Assembly (NCBI GenBank): GCA_902491475.1
Contig: CABUHY010000003.1
Span: 70,917 to 134,916 of the forward strand
Direction of reading: 5' to 3'
From: an uncultured Eubacteriales bacterium
GTDB taxonomy: Bacteria; Bacillota; Clostridia; Oscillospirales; Acutalibacteraceae
DNA length: 64,000 nucleotides
Positions 23,267 through 31,930 of the stretch are shown piece after piece (position 1 is the first letter of the stretch; every line of letters starts with the position of its first letter). The notes under the pieces were generated by a model. The model was not told where the DNA came from and ran no database searches. It saw nothing but the letters and a program-made list of their open reading frames with translations. Both the position numbers and the translations under genes were made by a program.

Positions 23267-23947
23267 ATGGATAAACTTATACCAATTGGCATTTTGTTAG
23301 GTGTCGCTATAATCGGCTTTATTTCAAAATTTTTAGAACTTGGTGATATTCGCAGCAGATATGAATTTACTGTCGAATATCGAAACAAATTTATAAACTT
23401 TTTAAATGAACTTTTTCAAAAGCGTAGTTTTAATCAACAGTTATATTACGAACTAACTGGAAAAGTCAAAGAAATGCAATATGAGTTAGGTGCAGACGGT
23501 GTATATGCTTATGTTCAAGACAATTTAAAAGGATATGCAACAAACAATTACGAATTACTTGTAAACTTTTTGCCTGAGACCCGCAATGCTATAAGAAATC
23601 AAGGCAATATCATCTTGATGGGAAGATGGAACCAAGCAGTTCAAGATTGTGATGATATGTTTCTTCGACATTTAGGTACTCTAAAACTTGCCGAAGAAAA
23701 AATCAAAAGAAGTCTTAAAAACCCTTTTTCAGACTTTGCTGAAGGAGTTAAACTTATAATTTTGCCAGTGCTACTGTTAAAATGGTTTGGATTTATATCA
23801 GCAGAAAGTAGCACAAAAATCAAAAAGAACCCGATTCTAAAGATTATCAATTTTTTTGTTACCACTGTAAGTTTTGTAAGTGGAATTATGGCAATAGTTA
23901 TGGGATGGAATGCTTTTTGGGCACTAATTAAATCATTTATAAAATAA
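23267..23947 (+). CDS. Membrane protein of unknown function at the right end of element B
   Basis: The 226-residue protein is not recognised. It has one N-terminal membrane helix (about residues 3-20), a long soluble region rich in Asn/Gln/Glu (25-150), and two C-terminal hydrophobic stretches (about 158-177 and 195-222). It is co-transcribed with the element regulator and has no counterpart in element A, where the regulator is followed directly by the terminator. Plausible but unproven roles: element exclusion, or a membrane effector of defence. Confidence 0.65.
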   Translation: MDKLIPIGILLGVAIIGFISKFLELGDIRSRYEFTVEYRNKFINFLNELFQKRSFNQQLYYELTGKVKEMQYELGADGVYAYVQDNLKGYATNNYELLVNFLPETRNAIRNQGNIILMGRWNQAVQDCDDMFLRHLGTLKLAEEKIKRSLKNPFSDFAEGVKLIILPVLLLKWFGFISAESSTKIKKNPILKIINFFVTTVSFVSGIMAIVMGWNAFWALIKSFIK

Positions 23948-23955
23948 ACACAAAA

Positions 23956-23990
23956 AAGGCATTACCGACTGCAAAAGTCAGTAATGCCTT
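23956..23990. terminator. Terminator at the right end of element B
   Basis: AAGGCATTACCGACT (23956-23970) and AGTCAGTAATGCCTT (23976-23990) followed by TTTT. It closes the regulator/membrane gene operon. Confidence 0.88.
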
Positions 23991-24058
23991 TTTAGAATAT
24001 ATTAAGATAATTGTACCCGCAAACCACAGGAAACGCACAATAAATGCGTTTTGCAGTC

Positions 24059-24148
24059 TGCTATCATTTTGCTATCAAATCGGGAATTTGAGAGCCTAAA
24101 GCCCAGTGTTTATGCGGGTTTACGCAACTCGTGATATTATTCCCACTC
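24059..24148. other. Attachment site at the guaA 3' end (right end of B)
   Basis: Two TGCTATCA arm repeats (24059-24066, 24070-24077) and core 24136-24148. The core contains the last three guaA codons and the stop, so integration restores a full guaA. Confidence 0.85.
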
Positions 24149-25663
24149 AACTGTTGCGGGGGGTTTGGAGGTTATGTCGTAGACTACTCGGTTTACGCCC
24201 TTGACCTCATTGGTAATCCTGTTCGACACCTTTGCGAGCAGGTCGTAGGGGATGCGAGCCCAATCGGCTGTCATAAAGTTATCGGTTGTGATGGCGCGAA
24301 GAACGATAAGCTGTTCATAGGTTCTGTGGTCGCCCATAACACCGACCGACTGAACGCCGGGGAGGACTGCGAAGAACTGACTCAATTCGCTCTCATAACC
24401 CGTCTTAGCCATTTCATCACGGAAAACTGCGTCCGCATCTTGAAGTATTCTTACCTTTTCGGCGGTGATTTCGCCGATTATTCTTACTCCGAGTCCGGGA
24501 CCGGGGAACGGCTGACGCCAAACGAGCTCATGCGGTATGCCGAGCTTTTCGCCGACCTTTCGTACCTCGTCCTTGAACAAATCGCAAAGGGGCTCGATTA
24601 TGCCCTCGAATTCAATGTCATCGGGCATTTTAACCTTGTTGTGGTGAGTCTTTATGACCGCTGCGTCGCCCTTGCCCGATTCGATACAGTCGGGGTAAAT
24701 TGTGCCCTGTGCGAAGAAGCCCTTGTCATTTTCCTTCTTGATTTCGTCCCAGAATACATTGTAGAATTCCGTACCGATAATCTTTCTCTTTTCCTCGGGG
24801 TCGGTAACGCCCTTGAGCTTTTCAAGGAAATGCTCCTGACAGTTTACTCTTACAAATTTCATATCGAAAAGTGAGGTAAAGGTCTTTTCTACAAAGTCTC
24901 CCTCGTCCTTACGCATAAGTCCCTGGTCAACGAACACACATGTAAGCCTGTCGCCTATTGCACGGCTCAAAAGACCTGCGGCAACAGATGAATCAACGCC
25001 GCCGGAAAGTCCGAGAATAACTCTCTTGTCGCCGATTTTCTCACGAAGCTCGGCAACGGTTTCCTCTATAAAGTCGTCCATTATCCAGTCGCCCTTGCAG
25101 TCGCATACTTCATAGAGGAAGTTGTGAAGCATTTTAAGTCCGTATTCGCTGTGGGTAACCTCGGGGTGGAACTGAACGGCATAAATCTTCTTTTCGGGAT
25201 ACTGCATTGCGGCGCACGGGCAGTCCTTTGAGCTGCCGACAACCTCAAAATGCTCGGGAGCCTGTGCGATATAGTCCGTATGGCTCATCCATACAACGCT
25301 CTTTTCGGGAATGTCCTTGAAGAGGGGAGAGTCCTTTACGCTGACTTCGATTTTGCCGTATTCGGAGACGGGGGCTGTCTCAACCTTTCCGTCGCACATC
25401 CATGCGATAAGCTGGCAGCCGTAGCAAATGCCGAGTACGGGAACGCCGAGCTCAAGTATCTCCTTGGTGTAGTGCGGAGATTTCATATCGTATACGCTGT
25501 TGGGTCCGCCCGTGAAAATAATACCCTTGTAATTGTTGTTTTTGATAACATCAATAGGGGTGGTGTAGGGGAGGATTTCGGCGTAAACATTGTTATCACG
25601 GACTCTGCGGGCAATCAACTGATTGTACTGACCGCCGAAGTCCAAAACAAGAATTTTTTCCAT
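24137..25663 (-). CDS. guaA: GMP synthase (glutamine-hydrolysing)
   Basis: The 508-residue enzyme converts XMP to GMP using glutamine and ATP. The N-terminal class I amidotransferase has [11 protein letters not shown] with nucleophile Cys80 and QFHPEVTHS. The ATP-pyrophosphatase PP-loop is [16 protein letters not shown] (about 218-233), and the C-terminal dimerisation domain ends KPPATVEWE. Full length. The last codons form the attachment core of three stacked elements. It lies 19 bases after purA, in the same operon, so AMP and GMP branches are co-expressed. Confidence 0.97.
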   Translation of the reverse strand: MEKILVLDFGGQYNQLIARRVRDNNVYAEILPYTTPIDVIKNNNYKGIIFTGGPNSVYDMKSPHYTKEILELGVPVLGICYGCQLIAWMCDGKVETAPVSEYGKIEVSVKDSPLFKDIPEKSVVWMSHTDYIAQAPEHFEVVGSSKDCPCAAMQYPEKKIYAVQFHPEVTHSEYGLKMLHNFLYEVCDCKGDWIMDDFIEETVAELREKIGDKRVILGLSGGVDSSVAAGLLSRAIGDRLTCVFVDQGLMRKDEGDFVEKTFTSLFDMKFVRVNCQEHFLEKLKGVTDPEEKRKIIGTEFYNVFWDEIKKENDKGFFAQGTIYPDCIESGKGDAAVIKTHHNKVKMPDDIEFEGIIEPLCDLFKDEVRKVGEKLGIPHELVWRQPFPGPGLGVRIIGEITAEKVRILQDADAVFRDEMAKTGYESELSQFFAVLPGVQSVGVMGDHRTYEQLIVLRAITTDNFMTADWARIPYDLLAKVSNRITNEVKGVNRVVYDITSKPPATVEWE

Positions 25664-25682
25664 AAAGTTATCTGTACCTCAA

Positions 25683-26957
25683 TTATCTGTATATTATAGC
25701 CTCGCGCTCGGGTCCGTTTGATACCATATCAATCTTATGACCGAGCTGCTTTTCAATGAATTCAACATAAGCCTTTGCCTCTTCGGGAAGCTTGTCAAAG
25801 TCCCTGATACCTCTTATGTCGCAGTGCCAGCCTTTAAGAGTTTCAAATACGGGCTTGCATTTTTTGAGGACAGAGGTCGTGGGGAAGTCCTTGATTATCT
25901 TGCCGTCAACCTCATAAGCCGTGCAAACCTTTATCTCGTCAAGATAAGAGAGGCAGTCGATAGCGGTCATAACGACTTTTGTAGCGCCCTGACATTCTAT
26001 ACCGTAGCGTGTGGCAACGCAGTCGAACCAGCCGACTCTTCTCGGTCTGCCCGTTGTAGCGCCGAATTCGCCCTTGTCGCCGCCGTGGATACGAAGCTCC
26101 TGTGCCTCGTCCTCATCAAGAATTTCGGAAACAAATTCGCCTGCGCCGACCGCCGAGGAATATGCCTTTGTAACGGTGATAACTTCTTTTATCATATGAG
26201 GCGGAATACCTGCGCCGACTGCGCCGTAGCCCGCAAGGGTTGAGGAGGAGGTTACCATCGGGTAAATACCGAAATCGGGGTCTTTAAGTGTGCCGAGCTG
26301 ACCCTCGAGAAGTATCTCCTTGCCGTCTTTGATTGCCTGCTGAAGATAAGCGTGAGTATCGCATACATAGGGAGCGATTTTCTCCTTATATTCCATACAG
26401 GTGTTGTAGAGCTCTTCCTCGTCAAGCAGGGGCTTGTGATAAACATGCTCGAGAGTGAGATTTTTCAGCGTGCAGATGTTTTTGAGCTTTGCTCTGAGGG
26501 TTTCCTCGTCGAAAAGCTCGTTTAATTGAATGCCGATTTTTGCATACTTGTCCGAGAAAAACGGAGCAATACCGCTCTTTGTCGAACCGAAAGCGTTCTT
26601 ACCGAGGCGTTCTTCCTCGTATGTGTCGAGAAGAATGTGATAGGGCATAAGTATCTGTGCCCTGTCCGAAACAAGAAGCTTCGGATTGAGACCTGCCTTG
26701 CGGACATCCTCAAGCTCTGTCAAAAACTTGTTGATGTCAAGCGCAACGCCGTTTCCTATAATGCAGGTTGTGTGGTCATAGCACACGCCGCTGGGCATCA
26801 GATGGAACGCAAAGCGTCCTTTATCGTTGATAATGGTGTGTCCCGCATTTGCACCGCCCTGAAAACGAATGACAATGTCTGCCTTTTCGGCAAACATATC
26901 GGTAATTTTACCCTTGCCCTCATCGCCCCAGTTAGCGCCGACAATTGCTTTTACCAT
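25683..26957 (-). CDS. purA: Adenylosuccinate synthetase
   Basis: The 424-residue enzyme makes adenylosuccinate from IMP, aspartate and GTP. N-terminal P-loop-like GANWGDEGKGKITD (residues 6-19), GGANAGHTI, and KAYSSAVGAGEFVSEI and TGRPRRVGWFD downstream, all typical. Length normal. It heads the purA-guaA operon behind a consensus promoter. I saw no purine riboswitch in the 50-base leader. Confidence 0.97.
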   Translation of the reverse strand: MVKAIVGANWGDEGKGKITDMFAEKADIVIRFQGGANAGHTIINDKGRFAFHLMPSGVCYDHTTCIIGNGVALDINKFLTELEDVRKAGLNPKLLVSDRAQILMPYHILLDTYEEERLGKNAFGSTKSGIAPFFSDKYAKIGIQLNELFDEETLRAKLKNICTLKNLTLEHVYHKPLLDEEELYNTCMEYKEKIAPYVCDTHAYLQQAIKDGKEILLEGQLGTLKDPDFGIYPMVTSSSTLAGYGAVGAGIPPHMIKEVITVTKAYSSAVGAGEFVSEILDEDEAQELRIHGGDKGEFGATTGRPRRVGWFDCVATRYGIECQGATKVVMTAIDCLSYLDEIKVCTAYEVDGKIIKDFPTTSVLKKCKPVFETLKGWHCDIRGIRDFDKLPEEAKAYVEFIEKQLGHKIDMVSNGPEREAIIYR

Positions 26958-27010
26958 TGTTTTTTCCTCCTTAAAGGTTTCATATTTTTTGTTTCAAACC
27001 ATACACAAAT

Positions 27011-27039
27011 ATTATATAGTATTACACCCGTTATGTCAA
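27011..27039 (-). promoter_or_regulatory. Promoter of purA-guaA
   Basis: TTGACA (27039-27034), 17-bp spacer, TATAAT (27016-27011) on the minus strand. Confidence 0.8.
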
Positions 27040-27074
27040 CGAAAAGCGAATGCGTAATCTAAGCAAAAAAGTGA

Positions 27075-27105
27075 ACCGCACCCGCATATAAAATACGGGT
27101 GCGGT
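27075..27105 (-). terminator. Terminator of the zinc transport operon
   Basis: ACCGCACCCG (27075-27084) and CGGGTGCGGT (27096-27105), followed on the minus strand by a T-rich stretch. It lies just after the lipoprotein stop. Confidence 0.88.
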
Positions 27106-27108
27106 GAA

Positions 27109-27618
27109 TTATTCAATAAGTTTTGCGTTTGCAAGACGGCAATACATAACATCAAATTCTTTATATGTTTCAAATGTTCCGACTACCGTTATTTCAGAAC
27201 CGACCTTCGGATATTCATCCGGATATGAGCGATTGTCATCAAGGACAAATTCAATCCCCTGAGAGCAGCATGCCGTAGCATCCGAGATTATACAGGAAAA
27301 ATATTCGTTGTTTGTTTCGGAAACTTTGAAATACGAAAACATACCCTTCATTTTTATCTTTTTGCCTATATAATTTTCGGGCTTTGACATCATATTGTAC
27401 ACTTCGGAGTATACCATTGTACTGCTTAATTTTGTCAGATCGATATCAACCTTTGAAGACTCGGTCGTTAGCTCTTTTTCGGCGGCTGTAATTGTTGAAA
27501 AGGCCTCCCGTGTTGTGCTTTGCGTGGAGGCATCTTCGGATGATGAATTGGTTTTATTGCTGCATGATGACAGCAAAGCAAGCAAAATCGCAGTGATTAA
27601 AGCCAATATTTTTTTCAT
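27109..27618 (-). CDS. Lipoprotein with OB-fold-like domain, linked to znuABC
   Basis: The 169-residue protein has a signal peptide with lipobox LLSSC (Cys19), a Ser/Thr-rich linker to about 60, then a domain starting VYNMMSKPENYIGKKIKMKG and ending VVGTFETYKEF, which looks like the small OB-type domains of secreted Firmicute lipoproteins. Two adjacent Cys (ACCSQG) might bind metal. Its ATG overlaps the znuB stop (ATGA), so it is made with the zinc transporter. It may assist metal capture at the membrane surface; that is inferred from context only. Confidence 0.7.
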   Translation of the reverse strand: MKKILALITAILLALLSSCSNKTNSSSEDASTQSTTREAFSTITAAEKELTTESSKVDIDLTKLSSTMVYSEVYNMMSKPENYIGKKIKMKGMFSYFKVSETNNEYFSCIISDATACCSQGIEFVLDDNRSYPDEYPKVGSEITVVGTFETYKEFDVMYCRLANAKLIE

Positions 27619-28469
27619 TTTTCAGCACCTCCTACAGCATATCCCACAAGATACGATATTAAAAAAATCGCAATTTGCATAATGACTATTGTAGAGCCGA
27701 CGGGAGTTCCCGCAAGAATAGAGATTATAATGCCGAAAAAAGAACAAATTACAGAAAAAACCGCCGCACAAACAGTAACGCTTTTGAAGCTCTTAAATAT
27801 TCGCATAGCTGACAGTGCAGGGAAAATCACCAATGCGGAAATCAGCAACGAGCCAACAAGGTTCATAGCAAGCACTATGATGACTGCAACAATGATAGCA
27901 ATCAAAAGGTTGTAGAGCCCAGCCTTTGTTCCGGTCGCTCTCGCAAAATTTTCATCGAAAGTTACGGCGAAAATTTTGTTATAGAACAAGACGAATATCG
28001 CAACTACCAACACAGACATTCCCACGCACAGCCACACCTCAACGGGGGACAGCGTTAAGATGGAAGTCGAGCCGAACAGCGTGCTGCACACATCGCCCGA
28101 AAGATTAGACGAGGTGGAGAAAATGTTCATCAGCATATAGCCGACCGCCAAAGAACCGACTGAAATCATTGCGATGGCGGCATCACCTTTGATTTTTGTA
28201 TTCTGTCCTGTACGCAGGAGCAAAACTGCACTGATAATCGTAATGACCATAACAAGCGGCATTTCATTTGTAATCTGCAAAATGGCTGCAATCGCCATTG
28301 CACCAAACGCCACATGGGACAAACCGTCGCCAATGAAAGAAAACCTTTTCAACACCAGCGTTACTCCCAGCAGAGAGGAACAGAATGCAATCAGCACACC
28401 GACAACCAGCGCATAGCGAACAAAGGGATACGCCCAATAGAGAGTCAGCTTTTCCAAGATAGCGCTCAT
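27615..28469 (-). CDS. znuB: Zinc/manganese ABC transporter permease
   Basis: The 284-residue ABC-3 family permease has about eight membrane helices and the conserved region FIGDGLSHVAFGAMAIA near residues 44-60. It overlaps the ATPase stop by one base (TAATG). With znuC and znuA it imports Zn2+ (or Mn2+); the Zur-type regulator upstream favours zinc. Confidence 0.9.
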   Translation of the reverse strand: MSAILEKLTLYWAYPFVRYALVVGVLIAFCSSLLGVTLVLKRFSFIGDGLSHVAFGAMAIAAILQITNEMPLVMVITIISAVLLLRTGQNTKIKGDAAIAMISVGSLAVGYMLMNIFSTSSNLSGDVCSTLFGSTSILTLSPVEVWLCVGMSVLVVAIFVLFYNKIFAVTFDENFARATGTKAGLYNLLIAIIVAVIIVLAMNLVGSLLISALVIFPALSAMRIFKSFKSVTVCAAVFSVICSFFGIIISILAGTPVGSTIVIMQIAIFLISYLVGYAVGGAEK

Positions 28470-29179
28470 TATATATCACCGCCTTTCTCTGCGGCAAATA
28501 TCCGCCCCTGCGGGCTCCCAAGATAGTCTGCCTTTGTTCCGAAAAAAACGGTGTTGCCAATATGCAGAATATGGCTGGCATATTTAACTGCGGCAGTAAT
28601 ATCGTGTGAAATCATAATAACAGTGATACCGTCCCGATGATTTAAGTCCCCAATCAGACGATACATTTCAGCCGTTACTTTGGGGTCAAGCCCGGAAACA
28701 GGCTCGTCCAAGAGCAGCATCTTTTGTGTGGCACACAGTGCACGGGCAAGCAATACCCGTTGCTGCTGTCCGCCGGACAGCTCTCGATAGCAGCGCCTTT
28801 CAAGCTGTGTGATTTGCATCTTGTTCATAGCTTCTGCCGCAAGCTGTTTTTCTTCTTTGTTGTAAAAGGGGCGGCTGCCGCAGCGCCCTTGACACCCGGA
28901 GAGAACTATTTCTCTCACGGATGCAGGAAAGTCCTTTTGTACTTGCGTTTGCTGCGGTAGGTAGCCTATCTCATTTTTTCTCAGCCTGTCACCCGTCAAA
29001 ATTCTGCCGCTGATAGGCGGCTGCAAGCCGAGAATTGTTTTCATAAGTGTACTCTTACCGGAGCCGTTTTCCCCTACGATGCAGAGGTAGTCGCCTGCAA
29101 AGACCTCAAAATTGAGGTCTTGCAGAACGGACTTTCCATCATAGCCGACGCAGAGATTTTGACAAGTTAGCTGAGCCAT
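28469..29179 (-). CDS. znuC: Zinc/manganese ABC transporter ATP-binding protein
   Basis: The 236-residue ATPase has Walker A VGENGSGKSTLMKTI (about 36-50), the Q-loop GYLPQQTQVQ, signature ELSGGQQQRVLLARAL (about 134), Walker B MLLLDEPVSGLD (about 154) and the switch His in VIMISHDI. It supplies energy to the permease encoded next. Normal length. Confidence 0.92.
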   Translation of the reverse strand: MAQLTCQNLCVGYDGKSVLQDLNFEVFAGDYLCIVGENGSGKSTLMKTILGLQPPISGRILTGDRLRKNEIGYLPQQTQVQKDFPASVREIVLSGCQGRCGSRPFYNKEEKQLAAEAMNKMQITQLERRCYRELSGGQQQRVLLARALCATQKMLLLDEPVSGLDPKVTAEMYRLIGDLNHRDGITVIMISHDITAAVKYASHILHIGNTVFFGTKADYLGSPQGRIFAAEKGGDI

Positions 29180-29191
29180 AAAACGACCTCC

Positions 29192-30196
29192 TTAACCTAA
29201 TGCTTCTTTCAGCACGGAGAGATTCTTCTCCATAACAGAAAGGTAGGTCGTACCGTTTTTCACATCCTGTGAAGTGGTGGATTGCATGGAATCCATCGTC
29301 AGTATCTTTTGGTTTTTCTCCGTTGTATTCTCAACAACTGTTTCGGCAATCTTGTGCTCCTTGCCCTCAATGGTCAGCACGCAGGGCAAATTTAGCTCAT
29401 CTACTTTCTTAGCAAGGAACGAAACGGTTTCAAAGCTTGCTTCGGTTTCGGCTGAGCAACCGACAAAGGCTGCAAAGTAATTAAGATTATAATCATCGGC
29501 AAGATATCTGAAGTGGAAACGGTCTGCAAAAAGCAGCGTTTTGATTTTTGCGTTATCAACCGTTTTTTGATAATCTGCGTCCAGATTTGAAAGTTTCTGA
29601 ATATAGGCTTCTGTGTTTACCGCATATGTTTCTTTGTCTTTTGCGTCAATTTCCTGAATTGCACTTGATATAGCGTTGCAAAGTATTTCGGCGTTTTTCA
29701 ATGAAAGCCAAACATGCTCGTCATATTCCGGACCTTCTTCGTGTCCTTCTTCGTGACCTTCTTCGTGACCTTCTTCGTCATGTTCGTGCTCTTCCTCTTG
29801 CATACCTTCAACGACCTCTTCCTCTTTAACGCTGCTGCCGAGGGTGCTCAATAAGTTGATTGTTTTTACATCTCGGGTTGTATTTTTAATAGCGTCATCC
29901 ACCCAGCCGTCGGACTCGCCGCCTACATATATAAACAGATCGCACTCTGAAATTTTTACAATGTCATCGGCGGTGGGCTGATAACTGTGAAGATCAACCC
30001 CGTTATCCAAAAGCATGGTAAGCTCGAATTTGTCGGAATTTTCTCCGATGATTTCACGCACCCAATCGTATTCGGGAAAAATTGTTGTAACTATTTTCAG
30101 TTTATTGCTTGTTTTTGTATTAGCTCGATTTGAACAAGCGGACAAAGCACTTGCAAATACAACAAGTGCAAGTATAATTGATATTATTTTTTTCAT
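29192..30196 (-). CDS. znuA: Zinc-binding lipoprotein of the ABC transporter
   Basis: The 334-residue cluster A-I substrate-binding protein starts at ATG 30196 (GGAGG upstream); an upstream ATG at 30277 lacks support. Lipobox ALSAC near residue 20. Likely metal ligands are His in GVDLHSYQPTADD, EHVWLSLKN and DRFHFRYL. A His/Glu loop (about residues 130-158) contains GHEE repeated three times, typical of zinc rather than manganese carriers. It begins about 110 bases downstream of the small Cys-rich membrane protein, across a long inverted repeat. Confidence 0.92.
   Translation of the reverse strand: MKKIISIILALVVFASALSACSNRANTKTSNKLKIVTTIFPEYDWVREIIGENSDKFELTMLLDNGVDLHSYQPTADDIVKISECDLFIYVGGESDGWVDDAIKNTTRDVKTINLLSTLGSSVKEEEVVEGMQEEEHEHDEEGHEEGHEEGHEEGPEYDEHVWLSLKNAEILCNAISSAIQEIDAKDKETYAVNTEAYIQKLSNLDADYQKTVDNAKIKTLLFADRFHFRYLADDYNLNYFAAFVGCSAETEASFETVSFLAKKVDELNLPCVLTIEGKEHKIAETVVENTTEKNQKILTMDSMQSTTSQDVKNGTTYLSVMEKNLSVLKEALG
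29733..29780 (-). repeat. 12-bp tandem repeat coding for the His-rich loop of ZnuA
   Basis: Four near-identical 12-base units (CCTTCTTCGTGA on the plus strand) encode Glu-Gly-His-Glu units. In-frame units allow the loop to grow or shrink without frameshift. Confidence 0.85.
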
Positions 30197-30240
30197 TGGA
30201 TTTACCTCCGGATATTTAAGAACATAATTAACAATAAAAG

Positions 30241-30295
30241 CAACGGAAGACAAAGCCCCGCTATCTGTACGATACAAGGCGGATTTCTTCCGTTG
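30241..30295 (-). promoter_or_regulatory. Long inverted repeat in the znuA leader
   Basis: Perfect 10-bp arms CAACGGAAGA (30241-30250) and TCTTCCGTTG (30286-30295) enclose 35 bases with further G+C pairing. On the minus strand CTTTTATTGTT follows, so it could be a terminator separating the upstream genes from znuABC, or a structured leader that sets znuA expression. No known riboswitch class was recognised. Confidence 0.5.
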
Positions 30296-30307
30296 AAATG
30301 TTCTTTA

Positions 30308-30610
30308 TCAATCCGAAAGCTTAACCTTTAGTGTAACTAAAGTGCTGTTGACGGCATCTTCAATATTAAAGACGCTTTCGCTAAATATACTGAAATAAAA
30401 TGCAGTTGCCGCTCCCGAAGTGCTTACGACAAGCGCAGTTGTTTTAATTGCCGATTTGCAGAAGCTTATGTGACAGCAAACAGGACATTTTTCTCCGGAA
30501 CATTCATGATGGGACTCAACGGTCATGAAAATGCCGAAGCAAAGCACGGTAAGTATAAATGTTATTGCGAGTATAACGGATATAACTCTTTTTTTACCGA
30601 TTTTCATCAT
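30308..30610 (-). CDS. Small Cys-rich membrane protein of the zinc cluster
   Basis: The 100-residue protein is not recognised by name. A membrane helix (about residues 9-28) is followed by ESHHECSGEKCPVCCHISFC, a cluster of His and Cys suitable for binding Zn2+, and a second hydrophobic stretch (about 56-80). It lies between the ArsP_2-like exporter gene and znuA, on the same strand. A role in sensing or handing on metal is inferred from residues and place. Confidence 0.7.
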   Translation of the reverse strand: MMKIGKKRVISVILAITFILTVLCFGIFMTVESHHECSGEKCPVCCHISFCKSAIKTTALVVSTSGAATAFYFSIFSESVFNIEDAVNSTLVTLKVKLSD

Positions 30611-30643
30611 TTACTTACCGCCCTTTCTTTTTATATCGGCAAA

Positions 30644-31504
30644 TTATATCGGTAAAAACGAAACCGCAATGCCCGAAAGCACCGAGCAGGCGTACATAAT
30701 TGCGACGATTTTAAGATTTTCTTTTACATTCCTGTTTTCGCGGAACATTACGATAAGTCCTGCGCCCGCACCCATACAAAGTCCCGAAATTACAGAGGCA
30801 AAGCTTATCGCACCTTTAAGGTAAAGCTCTGTGAGTAAAATCGAAGCGGCACAGTTGGGGATTATTCCGATTATTGCCGCAAGGAACGGCTGGAAAAAGG
30901 AGTCGGAAAGCAGAAGCTTTGAAATTCGGTCGATGCCGAGGAATTCCACCGCAAGGTTGAGAAGGAATACCGTCAGCACAAGGAAGCCGAAAATTTTTAC
31001 CGTATGCCGCAGGGCAGGCTTTAATATTCCGCCGTGCTCGTCGTGACAGCCGCAGTGTTCGTCCTCGCACAGGTCCTCGACATGCTTTTCGGGCTCGGGC
31101 TTTTTCTTTTCAAAAAGCGTTATTATATATCCGAAAAATACCGCAATGACGATTTTCACGGCTATGAGCTTGAGTATTTCCGCCTTGCTTTCGGGGTGGG
31201 AGAACATAATTATCACAGCTTCGTCCGAGGTGGAGAGGAAAACCGCAATAAGCGTTCCGAGACCTATAAGTCCGCCCGAATACAGGTTTGCGGCAAAGAC
31301 CGAAAAGCCGCACTGGGGCACGCAGCCGAGCAATGCGCCGACGAGAGGACCGAAGTTACCCGATTTTGCAAGAATTTTGTCCGTCTTTTTTGATGTGTGG
31401 TGCTCCACCGCTTCAAGCAAAAGAAAGGCAAAAAACAAAAACGGCAGCATTTTCAGACAGTCAAGCGCCGTGTCAAGCACAACATCTTTCAATATATCAA
31501 GCAA
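30644..31504 (-). CDS. Putative metal exporter (ArsP_2-like permease)
   Basis: The 286-residue protein has about eight to ten membrane helices in two halves. Duplicated motifs GALLGCVPQCGFSVFAANLY (about 56-75) and AIIGIIPNCAASILLTELY (about 214-232) are typical of the ArsP_2/'putative manganese transporter' family. The loop between the halves is His/Cys/Glu-rich (DLCEDEHCGCHDEHGG). It follows the Fur-type regulator by six bases. Substrate unknown; zinc or manganese suits the neighbours better than arsenic. Confidence 0.75.
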   Translation of the reverse strand: MLDILKDVVLDTALDCLKMLPFLFFAFLLLEAVEHHTSKKTDKILAKSGNFGPLVGALLGCVPQCGFSVFAANLYSGGLIGLGTLIAVFLSTSDEAVIIMFSHPESKAEILKLIAVKIVIAVFFGYIITLFEKKKPEPEKHVEDLCEDEHCGCHDEHGGILKPALRHTVKIFGFLVLTVFLLNLAVEFLGIDRISKLLLSDSFFQPFLAAIIGIIPNCAASILLTELYLKGAISFASVISGLCMGAGAGLIVMFRENRNVKENLKIVAIMYACSVLSGIAVSFLPI

Positions 31505-31510
31505 TTAAAA

Positions 31511-31915
31511 TCAGTCCTTTCTGCGGCATTCGCCGCAAATACCGTAAAGCACTGTCTTTTCGCCGTCAATGACGAAGTCGTGCTCTTTTTCTATATGTTC
31601 CGACAGGTCGTTTAAGAACTCACATTCGGCGTGGAGAAGCTTGCCGCATTTAAGGCATTTTAAGTGATAATGCCTGTGGCAGTCGCCCGTGTCGTCAAAA
31701 TACTGATAGCAGGCGCAGGCACCGTCGCCGAGGATGTATTTTCTTATAACCCCGTCCTCGTGAAGCCTTTCAAGGTGGCGGTAAACGGTTGTCCTGCCGA
31801 TATTGCAGCCGTTTTGGCGCAGGGAGTAAAAAACATCTTCGGCAGTGAGATGCCTGTCCTTATTATTCTTCAAAAAGTCAAGAATTTCCGTACTTTGTTT
31901 TGTTGTGTAGCCCAT
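31511..31915 (-). CDS. Fur-family metal regulator (Zur-like)
   Basis: The 134-residue protein has an N-terminal winged helix (ILDFLKNNKDRHLTAEDVFY, IGRTTVYRHLERL) and a C-terminal metal domain with CHRHYHLKCLKCGKLLHAE and the structural zinc pair CLKC/CGEC (ICGECRRK). The zinc importer and metal-loop genes downstream suggest Zur. It is the first gene of the cluster and has an operator-like repeat directly after its own -10 box, indicating autoregulation. PerR or Fur specificity cannot be excluded. Confidence 0.88.
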   Translation of the reverse strand: MGYTTKQSTEILDFLKNNKDRHLTAEDVFYSLRQNGCNIGRTTVYRHLERLHEDGVIRKYILGDGACACYQYFDDTGDCHRHYHLKCLKCGKLLHAECEFLNDLSEHIEKEHDFVIDGEKTVLYGICGECRRKD

Positions 31916-31930
31916 ATTCCGCCTCCGAAA

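Larger units (their letters stand above)
11520..24148. mobile_element. Integrative mobilizable element B at guaA 3' end (complete mobility module)
   Basis: Bounded by guaA-type cores at 11507-11519 and 24136-24148. It has intact tyrosine integrase, excisionase, XRE regulator, MobC, Rep helicase, MobV relaxase and TnpV, but no mating-pore or type IV secretion genes, so it is an integrative mobilizable element rather than a self-transmissible one. Cargo is Pycsar, a restriction system with controller, an HNH nuclease and a Dam-like/XRE pair. The left end carries arm repeats of the X type, not of its own right-end type, so the present element may be a hybrid. Confidence 0.8.

Noticed and set aside
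1..24148. Prophage
   Set aside because: No capsid, portal, terminase, tail or lysis genes; the mobility genes are integrase, relaxase, MobC and Rep.
24131..24874. Long frame antisense to guaA (247 codons)
   Set aside because: A shadow of the strong codon pattern of guaA on the other strand; no promoter or ribosome site.
26958..27010. Purine riboswitch before purA
   Set aside because: The leader is about 50 bases and shows no three-way junction or terminator.
29733..29780. Short tandem repeat taken for a CRISPR-like array
   Set aside because: Units are 12 bp, without spacers, and encode the His/Glu loop of ZnuA. No CRISPR array or cas gene was seen anywhere in the window.
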